Below, in pieces: positions 55,401 through 64,000 of a stretch of 64,000 nucleotides of DNA. Origin of the DNA: Ischnura elegans (Eukaryota > Arthropoda > Insecta > Odonata > Coenagrionidae); assembly GCF_921293095.1 (NCBI RefSeq), contig NC_060252.1:79008866-79072865 (forward strand). Reading direction: 5' to 3'. Under the pieces are notes generated by a model that saw only the letters and a program-made list of their open reading frames with translations, had not been told where the DNA came from and did not search any database. The translations under genes were made by a program, and so were the position numbers. How positions within the stretch are numbered: the first letter of the stretch is position 1; each line of letters opens with the position of its first letter.

Positions 55401-56202
55401 CGAATTCTTAGCCCTCAATCCAGAGTTAATTCCCGTGTACACGGACGGGTCGAAAACTGATTCGGCGTGTGCATGTGCCGTGGTCTCAAATCACCACGGT
55501 GTCATCAAGCGGAAGCTCAGCCCTCTGTGTGGTATTTTCACGGCTGAATTGATTGCTCTGTGGATGGCCCTTCAGGGAATCCATCAAAACGGAACACCTT
55601 ATGTCATCTGCACTGACTCAATGAGCTCTCTGCAAACCATAATCCGATTCTCTCCGTCGCATCCCATTGCAAACGAAATTCATGTTGCCCTCCACTCCCT
55701 CCAAATGAGGGGTGTGAAAATCAGTTTCATGTGGATACCAGGGCATATGGGAATACGCGGAAACGAAAAGGCAGACAGAGCGGCGAAGGAGGCTCTATCC
55801 GATATAGAATGCAATACACTTCCAGTACCTGCAGGTGATCTCCAGGTAGCGTGGAAGAGAATCGTTCTAAATCAGTGGAAAGAACGCTGGTGTTCCCAAA
55901 CGGGGAACAAACTCCGTAGTGTGAAACCTGACGTGTTAGAGTGGGCCTCTTCGGTCAGGAATACTCGGAGAGAGGAGGTAGTCATCACACGACTGAGGAT
56001 AGGGCACTGCGCCATGACTCACTCCTATCTATTCACAGAAGAGAAAATCCCGCCCCATTGTGAGGAATGTGACTCTATAATCAGTGTGAGACATATCCTG
56101 ACGGAATATGACCTATATCGGATATTGCGATATAGGATGAACCTTGTTGGAGGACTAAACGATATGCTTCGTGACGACCCTGAACGTCTTAGTCAGGTAA
56201 TA

Positions 56203-57540
56203 CGAGGGTCAGTCAAAAAGTAATGCCTCCTATTTTTTTTCTATGTTTAATTGTCAGGAAATTTAAATGCAATTACATAGGTTGAAAACCACAACATTGA
56301 GGATCATTTTGTCATTTTTCAATGTAATCTCCGCCCATCTCTACAGTTTTGGTCCATCTTTGAACAAGGGCATGTATCCCAGCACGGTAAAAATCACAGC
56401 TCTGCTTGCTAAGCCATTGACGCACGGATGTTTTGACGGCCTCCTCATCTTCAAAATGAATCCCACGATGAGCTTCTTTTAGTGGCCCGAACAGATGGAA
56501 GTCTGATGGTGCCAGGTCAGGGCTGTATGGGGGATGAGGCAAAACTTCCCATCCAATTTTGACAATCTCGTCAGAGGTGTGACGACTGGTGTGTGGTCTT
56601 GCATTGTCATGCAAAAGAAGAACATCTGCCATTGATTTTGTTGGGCGAACTCGCTGAAGACGTGCTTTAAGTTTTTTGAGGGTTGTGACGTATTGAACAG
56701 AATTTATTGTGCATCCCTGCTCCAAAAAATCAACCAGAATCACACCCTCTGTATCCCAGAAAACTGTTGCCATAACTTTCCCTGCCGATCGCACAGTTTT
56801 GAATTTTTTCTTCCTCGGCGAGGTTGTGTGATGCCACTCCATTGACTGCCTCTTTGATTCGGGTTCAAAAAAATGCACCCATGTTTCGTCCCCGGTCACA
56901 ATTTTTTTCAGAAACTCATCTCCCTCCAAACGGAAGCGCTGCAAGTGTTGGGAGGCTATTGTTTTCCTTGCCTCTTTATTCTGATCGGTTAACATTCTTG
57001 GAACCCACCGTGCACAAACTTTTGAGTACCCCAATTGTTTAATAATCGTGATCACACTGCCTTTACTGAGAGAAATAATGCGACACACTTCATCTGCAGT
57101 CACCCGACGGTCACCACGAATGATGTCATCAACTTGCTGAATGTTGTGTGGAGTCACTGCACTCACCGGCCTGCCGCTCCGCTTTTCGTCAGTCAACGGT
57201 GTTTGCCCTTCAGCTTCCTTACAACGACGAACCCATCGTCTAACAGTGCTGACATCCACTGTCACAACACCATACACCTTCTTCAGTCTTTCATGAATGC
57301 GTATGGGCGTTTCACCTTCTGCATTCAAGAATTCAATCACACAACGCTGTCTCAAACGAACATCGATGTCGGCCATCTTACAAACTTCTGCTGTGCTGCC
57401 ACCTGTTGACACAGAAAGTTACTACTGCAGTGGATTGCAGAAGAAGGTTTGAGGAATGGCGCCAAATTCAAATTTTTCACTTAACTTAATTTTTTTAAGT
57501 AGAAAAAAAATGGGAGGCATTACTTTTTGACTGACCCTCG
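56203..57540 (-). mobile_element. Mariner transposon, intact
   Basis: A 1,338-bp element with perfect 28-bp terminal inverted repeats starting CGAGGGTCAGTCAAAAAGTA, extending to about 41 bp with one mismatch. TA is duplicated on both sides (56,201-56,202; 57,541-57,542). It sits inside ORF2 of I-like LINE copy 3. Ends and gene are both intact, so it may be recent and possibly still mobile. Confidence 0.95.
56312..57376 (-). CDS. Mariner transposase
   Basis: A 354-residue protein with an N-terminal pair of helix-turn-helix domains (MADIDVRLRQRCVIEF, VSTVRRWVRRC, SKGSVITIIKQLGYSK) and a DD34D catalytic domain: IVTGDETWVHFF (first Asp), VLLLHDNARPHTS (second) and YSPDLAPSDFHLF, where the Asp of APSD lies 34 residues after the second. 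Length matches the family (about 345-355). It cuts and pastes its own element into TA sites. The start at 57,376 is preferred over an in-frame ATG 12 codons upstream because family members begin near the first helix. No stop or frameshift is seen. Confidence 0.92.
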   Translation of the reverse strand: MADIDVRLRQRCVIEFLNAEGETPIRIHERLKKVYGVVTVDVSTVRRWVRRCKEAEGQTPLTDEKRSGRPVSAVTPHNIQQVDDIIRGDRRVTADEVCRIISLSKGSVITIIKQLGYSKVCARWVPRMLTDQNKEARKTIASQHLQRFRLEGDEFLKKIVTGDETWVHFFEPESKRQSMEWHHTTSPRKKKFKTVRSAGKVMATVFWDTEGVILVDFLEQGCTINSVQYVTTLKKLKARLQRVRPTKSMADVLLLHDNARPHTSRHTSDEIVKIGWEVLPHPPYSPDLAPSDFHLFGPLKEAHRGIHFEDEEAVKTSVRQWLSKQSCDFYRAGIHALVQRWTKTVEMGGDYIEK

Positions 57541-57792
57541 TAAAATTTCTGAAAACTATTGGTCTGCTGAATGAAATCTAACCTCGTTACACAATTTGTA
57601 TTCACGCACTCAACTTTCTCACCTATTATTTTATATTCCGAGGAAGTAAATATCCAGATTCCTTTAGGTTCAGATTTATGACGTGATCCTCCCAAAATGA
57701 ATTTTTACGAATGGAATGATGCGGTGCAAAATGACCTAAGATGTCGACGCACCCTAAAAATAACAATAACTAACTAACTAACAATGATAGTA

Positions 57793-59600
57793 ATTCATGA
57801 TCCCAAAGGAAACATTACCAGCTAAATACCACCAGAATAATTGCTCTAAATTTGCCATGTCTCACTAGACATGCGTCCACGACCAGGGCACGAGCAGAAG
57901 AGAGCTTGCCTATTGCAAGACGAGACAGGATTTGAGGGGAGGGGTCTTTCCAAGCGGCGGAGGGGGTACTCAAGGCGAATTCAACCACTGCGCCACTGCT
58001 CCCGTTGACCGGCCGCTCCGCAAAACGTCATCCCCTGGGTTCGAGTCAACAGCATACCACCCAGAATCCTCCCCTCAAACTTCTGGGGGGGGAGGGGGAC
58101 ACTAAAAAATGCCATCCTCTATGGGAAAATGACCACAAAATTTGCTTGAACTTGTGGACCAAGACACCTCCACCAATAAATTATTAATGCCCAGAAACAT
58201 TTTCAAGACATCACAGTTCCACTCGTTTTTCACTGGATGAACCCCTACTGTTTAACCCCCATAAATGTCACAAAAGAACATGATTCAGTCATTAGAATTG
58301 AACTGAATATAAAAATGTTCATTGATTTAGACAACAGTTTAGATGAAATAACACTCAAAAAATAGTTTTGACAAGAATATACAATTTTTCTCACTCTGTA
58401 AACGATAACTTCAAGAGTGATGTTTGGAATTCAACAGAATTCTTAAGTGAATAACATGGCATAATTACAAGAGTGAGACAACAAAATATATACCCCATTT
58501 TATATAATCATTAAGTACAAGTTTATTCAATTATACGGTTATTCACTAAATAATTATTAGTTATCAAAATAGCAGCAAAATATTCAGCATAAGATGTGTC
58601 TCACTTACTTGATATACATTGGCATTATTAATTCTCCCTTCAAACCCTCCATGTTTGTGAGTATTATCAGTCCATAAATAATCATCAATAAAGAATCCTC
58701 CAAAATTCAACAAGCATACATATATAATCATAGATTGCACTAATGTCCTCGATTTTCCAATAATTATTAACAATTTATAAGGCATGTGGTATTCATGTCA
58801 GATATTGATCAAGTACTGACTAAATGTAATTACAAATGTGTATATATATCTCTCAGTATTAATTAAACAAGTCAAAAAAGAATCATAGGCGATGCTAACA
58901 AAATGAGAACTGCATATTGCATCAACAAAAAAATCACTCTAAATTTCACTCTTCAATTAACAATAGAAAAAGCTTGAAGAGCTACGTGCTGTTTGCGACA
59001 ATATGAAAGTTCATACTTGTCGGGCGATGAAGGTCGCAACTCAACGCCAAAAGCCACACTAAAACACAGTAGGCAGTCTTAAGATCAGCTGATCAATTCA
59101 ATCACTCAGCCATCGATAGAATATCGAACACAGCAAAATCACGACACTTATCACTGTCAAGAATCACTAATTGTGAGAATGTCCATAACGTCTTGGTGGA
59201 GGAAAGGTGACACAAAACACAATTGCATCTTAATAACTGGGGCCACCTCCACAGCTTATCTGGAAACGAGCCATCTCGGGGATTTTTCCCCAAGTTATTC
59301 TCCCGTCCTCTCCCTCCAAACACCCATAAATCCTCCACCTTACCCCATCTCACAACCATAGTAGACCAACACTAAATAACATGAGTGATTAAAGCAGTGA
59401 GAATAAGCGTGTACAATACAATATTTCAGTACAAATTTCAATTACAAGCATAGAAATAGACTTATTATTCATTATTCAAAACAATATTATTAGGAATCAA
59501 TAGAAATACAACACCGAATCAAGCATCAAATAGTATTTGAGAAAGCAAACATTAGCATTCATTGAGGAAAAAAAAATCTATGATATTTCTCTCCTTTTAA
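57793..59600. other. Non-coding; probably includes a Gypsy 3' LTR
   Basis: Downstream (minus) of the Gypsy stop at 59,601 there is AT-rich DNA with candidate purine tracts and a TGTGGAGGTGGCC start near 59,255, but LTR limits cannot be set because the 5' LTR lies outside the window. 57,793-58,200 is GC-richer and holds short open frames without family. Confidence 0.35.
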
Positions 59601-61905
59601 TTACTGGAATCAGCTATGCCACCATGATATGCCTTTAAATGAGAAACATGACAGATTTTCTCTTTCCCAGGAGAAACTTCCAGAATAACTGTTACAGGAG
59701 AGAGATACTTTTTAAGGACAAAAGGTCCGTTCCACAGAGGTTACAGTTTTGCCATTTTCTGTTCACCTTTAGAACTGACAGGATGGTTTTTGCAGAGAAC
59801 AAGATCTCCCACACAGAAAGTGATTTGGGAGTGAGATTTATCATAGGATTCTTTATGCCTATTTCTGGCCTTTTTTAAATTAGCAATAACATGATTCAGG
59901 CAGGCTTGTCTGTCATTATCGCTGAGATCATTCTCGAATAAAGATTTTGGAATGTCCCACTGATTAATTAAAGGATGCTTAAGTTCTCTGCCGAAAATTA
60001 TTTTGGCAGGAGAATAACCACTGCTCTCATGAGAGGCAGTGTTCAGGGCAAAATTTAAGTCAGCCAACATAGTGTCCCACGTATGGTGGACATTATTGCA
60101 CAAAATGGCAAGTGCAGATTTTAGATTTCTATGCAATCTCTTAACTGATTAGAACAGGGATACAAAGGAGAAACAAAAATTTGCTTAACCCCCAGTTGCA
60201 AACACATCTCCTTTACGGCATGAGATTTAAAAACTTGTGCATTATCAGACACCAAATGTTCAGGGAAACCGAATCTGCTAAACACTCTTTGAGTGAGTAT
60301 TGAAACAACCGAACCAGCAGTGGCCTTACGAACTGGCTCAAGAAAACAGAATTTAGAAAAACCATCAATAAGAGAAAGTACATATTGGTGTCCACCTTTC
60401 GTCAAAGGTAAAGGTCCCACAAAGTCAATATAAAGTCTTTCCCAAACTTCAGAAGGATTGTGCGACGATAGCATGCCAGGAGGTGAAGCATTTCTGGGTT
60501 TGCAAGTTTGACACAGATGGCATTTTCTGACCATGTCATAAACCTCTCTTTTCATGTCCTTCCACCAAAAGTGTCTGCTAATCTTATCATAAGTTTTAGC
60601 CATGCCCAAGTGAGCAGACAGACTAGAGCAGTGAAAAAATTGAAAAATCATAGGCCTCAAGACCGTAGGCAAAACAGCTCTTCCTCGCTTAATTTTAGAA
60701 TTCCCATAACATAATAGGTGTCCCTTTAGAAAATAGTTTTTGTCGTTCAAGGAATTATTATTGATCTGGCTGAAAATATCCTTTAGAACGAGATCAGTTT
60801 GTTGGTGTTTTCGAATGTCGACAAATGACAGAGGCAATTTATGTAGCACACAAGAATAAGGAACAGCTGACTCCTTATGAGTGTATAATTCCACATCTGA
60901 TTGACTATTTGTAGATGAGGATGGCTCAATGCGAGAAAGACAATCTGCGACAGAATTAGATGATCCTCGAACATGATGCACAGTGAATTTATAAGAGGAT
61001 AATTTAAGCACCATCCTGCCTAATTTGCCCAACTGCTTAGGATGAGAGAAAAGCCATGTCAAGGCACCATTATCAGTGTACAAGTGAAATGGTTTTACTT
61101 GTAAGTAAACACTGAATTTTTGAATTCCAAAATGAATTGCGTGACACTCCAATTCATAAGAAGAAAATTTACGTTCATGTTCCAAGAGTGCCTTACTAGC
61201 AAAAGCCACAGGGACAAAATCGCCATTTACTTTGTGATTCAGAACGGCACCAACCGCCAAATTACTGGCATCGACAAATAAATGAAATTCCTCGTCAAAT
61301 CGAGGGAAAGATAATACTGGTGGATTGGTGAGAGCTTTCTTCAACTGGCAGAAAGCCTCATTTTCAACGGCTGTCCATTGAAAAGGAACATTTTTACGTT
61401 TCAAGCGATTCAGTGGCATAGAAATTTCAGAATACCTTGGAATAAACTTGCAGTAAAACCCACAAAGTCCAATGAATCTGGCCACTTCCTTCACATTTCT
61501 GGGAACTGGGAATTACAAGGTTCCATTTGTGATGAGATGGCCCAGAAAAGTGAGTGATTCCACACCAAGCTTAACCTTGTCCTCGCACACCGTCAAACCG
61601 GCACTGCGTAGTTTGTTGAGAACAGCATTAACATGAGATACATGGTCTTCAGCAGACTTGGAATAGATACACAAGTCATCAATATATGGATAGACACAGG
61701 AATATTTCAAATCGCCCAATACTTCATTAATGAGACGAGTGAATATTTGAGGAGAATTAACAAAACCAAATGGCAATATATTATACTGATACACTCCGAA
61801 CGGCGTCACAAAAGCAGTTAATTTCTTAGAATTCTCAGATAATGGTATTTGATGAAAGGCAGAATTGAGATCAAGAACAGTGAAATATTTTGCATCAGCA
61901 AGATA
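59601..61905 (-). pseudogene. Gypsy pol: RT, RNase H, integrase
   Basis: Continues the phase of the gag-protease frame after an in-frame TAA at 61,906. Reverse transcriptase: FTVLDLNSAFHQIPL, TPFGVYQYNILPFGFVNSP, YIDDLCIYS, FLGHLI, then a TAA at 61,513, VARFIGLCGFYCKFI. RNase H: LFVDASNLAVGAVL, YELECHAIHF, LYTDNGALTWLF. Integrase: zinc domain HLGMAKTY...CHLCQTC, YIDFVGPLP, LVSDNAQVFKS, a frameshift near 60,140, and a C-terminal part with NTASHESSGYSPAKIIFG and a further in-frame stop near 59,743. It ends at 59,601. Three stops and a frameshift make it inactive. Confidence 0.85.
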
Positions 61906-63627
61906 TTAGAATGCATGTTCAACAGAAGGTGTTGGATAACCGTCTGATTTAACAACTTTGTTTAACTTACGGTAATCGACCACTAGTCTTTCGGATCCAT
62001 CCTTTTTAGGCACTAGAAAAGCTGGGGAACACCAGTTTGAATTGGAAACCTCAATCACTTTCTTATCAAGTAAAGATTGGATGTGTTTCTTCATTAAATT
62101 AGCCTTTGGAGGTGACAACGAATAAGGATGGGATCGAATCGGAGTTGAATCTAGCAGTTCAATTTCGTACGTCATAACAGATGTGACCCCCAATTCTTGA
62201 GAAATCACATCAGGAAACTTTGACAATAAACCCTTCAACTTATCACACAACGTAATTTCAGTGGACGACAGAACATGTGATTCGGACGAGTTACTAACTG
62301 GCGCCGATTTAAACGCTTCGCAATTTTCCGTAAAAGAAAAGAGAGAATTCGGGGCATTTTCAAAACTGACATTCGTCGCACGAATGGTCATCTTTGAATT
62401 ACAAATAAAATCCACACCCAGTAACACGGGAAACGGGATTTTGGTTAGATAAAACACGTGGTTCCAAGAAAACTTGCCTATTTGAACCTTGAGTGAGACA
62501 GAGGAATTGATATGAAAAGGCTGCCCCGACACCGTGATTAAATCGACGTCAACATTCTTACGAATAACCTTTCTCCGGCAACATTTCAGAGAAGCAAAGA
62601 AATCTTCATCACACAGTGAAACTGAACACCCAGTGCCAATTAAAGCCTGGCATGGCATAGAATGAAGATTAATATATAATAATATTGGCAGTCGAGTCGA
62701 ACTCTTGTCACGGACACTCATCAAACTCACGGCAGGCTGAGTAAATCGTCGTCTTTTGCGACACTCGTTCACTTTGTGGCCAGGTTTATGACAGTAAGAA
62801 CAATTAATAGGAAAAGAAACTTCCCTATACGCACTGGAAGAGGCAACAGAAGACGTGTTCCTAGAGATACGATGGAAAGTGTTGGAATATTCAGCACAGT
62901 CCATTAAGTGTTTATAAGCCTGCGTGATAACAGAGTCCAAATCTTCAAAAGTGTTGGGCTGATTTGAGAACATAATTGCAGATTTTGTTAAAGGATTTAA
63001 CCCTTGAATAATGAGTCGCACAATTGAAGACCCGGAATACTGCAAACCCAACACCTGAGTGGCATTACGCACAGAACACACGAAATCGTGGGGAGTTTCG
63101 CGAGGGAATTGAAATCTCTTTACTTTCGTAGTGATCAAGCGTTCAAACTCTCTGTCACTAACAATTCTAGCCCAAACTTTTTCTGTGATTTGAGACCATG
63201 CGAGATTCAAGTTTAACATAGACAACCAAAAATGACGAGAGCTGGCAGGAAGTTTAGATACTACAAGGTACAATAACGTTGACAGAGGAACCAAAGACAA
63301 AGAAACGATTTCATTAACTTTTAACATGAAATTAAACCAATTCTCACTGTTTGACACTTCAAATGGCGGAAAATCACTGAGTAATTGTTTGACAATTACT
63401 AACCCTTCAGAAACTGGCAATGTCTGAGAAGCAGACATTTCATGAGAGACGTGAATCTCACTACTTTCCTCGTGCGTTAGGCGAGGTGGAACCACTTCTA
63501 AAGAAGATTCCCGTTCATTATTAGAAACTTCACTTCCATCGGACAAATTAGCCTTATTCCTAGCCTTACGATCCTCGCCCGTGGTTAAATAAGTTTTTTC
63601 GTACGGGTTGTCAGTACCTCCAGGCAT
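61906..63627 (-). pseudogene. Gypsy gag and protease
   Basis: From an ATG at 63,627: an acidic N-terminus, a capsid-like region (NWFNFMLKVNEIVSL, PHDFVCSVRNATQVLGL, VRLIIQGLNP), one zinc knuckle CSYCHKPGHKVNEC at about residue 275, then the aspartic protease and the start of reverse transcriptase (KKDGSERLVVDYRKLN). The protease active site reads LIGTGCS; the catalytic Asp of DTG is Gly (GGC), which should kill it. A related fragment at 4.7 kb keeps Asp. The frame ends at a TAA at 61,906 within the reverse transcriptase. Confidence 0.85.
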
Positions 63628-63988
63628 TTTGAAAAGTGAAGTGACGACAACAAGAAAAAGAGAGAGAAAGAAAACGAGAAATAAAACTATCTATCGCTGC
63701 TAGAAGAGTCCAATCGAGATAAAGGGGTGCGAGAATAACTGGCTGCTATCCATACTATCAAGAACATAACGAAAAAATGTCAAATGGCATATGACCACGA
63801 GGAAAAATGTCGTGAGCCCTAGTCACGTAATCCCACACGAACCAAAAAGCACTTAATGGAACATAAAATAACTCACTTTTAAGAGGAGAAACGACCAGAA
63901 ACTGCAAAAAGTGGAGAAATAGTGGAGAAATGTCACCATTGTCCAGCACTCGGAGACCTCGACGAGAGGACAGGAAATCGAACCACGG

Positions 63989-64000
63989 TCTCTGCTACCA
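63989..64000 (-). other. Primer binding site for initiator tRNA-Met
   Basis: In minus orientation the window begins TGGTAGCAGAGA, matching the reverse complement of the 3' end (including CCA) of animal initiator tRNA-Met for 11 bases. It lies 360 bp upstream of the Gypsy gag start, where a primer binding site is expected. The 5' LTR must then start just beyond 64,000. Confidence 0.6.

Larger units (their letters stand above)
52548..57581 (+). pseudogene. I-like LINE ORF2 (EN-RT-RNase H)
   Basis: Starts MAFIIQWNCNGF with the endonuclease (CLQETHFK, GQRAHGG), shifts frame near 52,785, then continues open for 1,175 codons: ILLGDFNAHDALWG, SDHFPL; reverse transcriptase NNYRPISLTSCLCK, GFRRGRSTLDHL, GIPQGSVLSVTLFAIA, LFVDDLAIF; RNase H VYTDGSKTDSAC, AELIALWMAL, CTDSMSSLQ, GNEKADRAAK; and a C-terminal finger. 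In the finger the last Cys (TEC in the other copies) is Tyr. A mariner interrupts the frame at 56,203; the last codons and stop lie at 57,543-57,581. The early frameshift and the mariner make this copy inactive on its own. Confidence 0.85.
50672..57780 (+). mobile_element. I-like LINE copy 3, near full length
   Basis: Flanked by the 12-bp target duplication ACAATGATAGTA (50,660-50,671; 57,781-57,792). It has a 625-bp GC-rich 5' UTR, ORF1, ORF2, the family 3' signature (GTGCAAAATGACCTAAG near 57,725) and an (AACT)n-like tail. It contains a mariner (56,203-57,540) inserted near the end of ORF2. RNase H in ORF2 and three zinc knuckles in ORF1 point to the I/Nimb group of non-LTR retrotransposons. 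Confidence 0.9.

Noticed and set aside
57985-58050. tRNA-like A-box and B-box sequences
   Set aside because: The TGGCGCAGTGG-like box lies on the minus strand and the GGTTCGAGTC-like box on the plus strand, so they cannot belong to one tRNA or SINE promoter.
59100-59600. Attempt to define the Gypsy 3' LTR
   Set aside because: Several TG starts follow purine runs and the 5' LTR lies outside the window, so no limits can be justified.

Overview
This is a eukaryotic, almost certainly arthropod, genomic window. Split genes with GT/AG splice sites, AT-rich non-coding DNA and the set of transposable element families point that way; the species cannot be told from the sequence. There are no operons, rRNA genes or CRISPR arrays. 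Nearly every recognisable coding stretch belongs to a mobile element or to an endogenised viral gene, and most are broken by stops or frameshifts.

Layout. 0-5 kb: a long hairpin repeat with a hammerhead-like core, a decayed LINE piece, a LINE 3' end and a Gypsy protease scrap. 5.6-10 kb: GAGGTC-type repeat arrays, a Harbinger-like transposase N-terminus and a six-exon Myb/SANT gene. 10.3-14.7 kb, minus strand: a decayed DUF4806-type gene and a decayed CACTA/EnSpm transposase. 16.3-19 kb: a Gag-like ORF and a P-element (THAP9-like) relic. 20.4-25.2 kb, minus: a SWIM-like zinc finger plus YqaJ nuclease gene, fused at the YqaJ active site to a Mutator-like domain followed by a DEDDh exonuclease. 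25.6-27.2 kb: a hAT transposase with subterminal repeats. 28.2-29.9 kb: an errantivirus-like Gypsy relic reduced to LTR, gag and env. 30-31.3 kb: a LINE scrap, a transposase-like fragment and a 20-bp tandem array.

31.2-48 kb: a second SWIM/YqaJ copy, minus strand, torn apart by nested insertions. A CR1/Jockey-group LINE (about 36,985-47,892) split one of its exons. A pogo/Tigger-like DNA transposon (38,262-42,872) and a rearranged I-like LINE (43,354-45,799) then entered the CR1 LINE, and another I-like LINE (40,063-42,805) entered the pogo element. The intron of the same YqaJ copy holds a 3.3-kb block (33,382-36,700) of chuvirus-type glycoprotein pieces joined to a Gypsy integrase and LTR, flanked by a 145-149-bp direct repeat.

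48-58 kb: a second Myb/SANT pseudogene, then a near full-length I-like LINE (50,672-57,780) whose ORF2 carries an intact mariner (56,203-57,540). 59.6-64 kb: a Gypsy element on the minus strand that runs off the right edge just before its 5' LTR.

The insertions can be ordered in time: YqaJ copy, then CR1 LINE, then pogo and I-like LINEs. The mariner looks youngest because both its ORF and its inverted repeats are intact.
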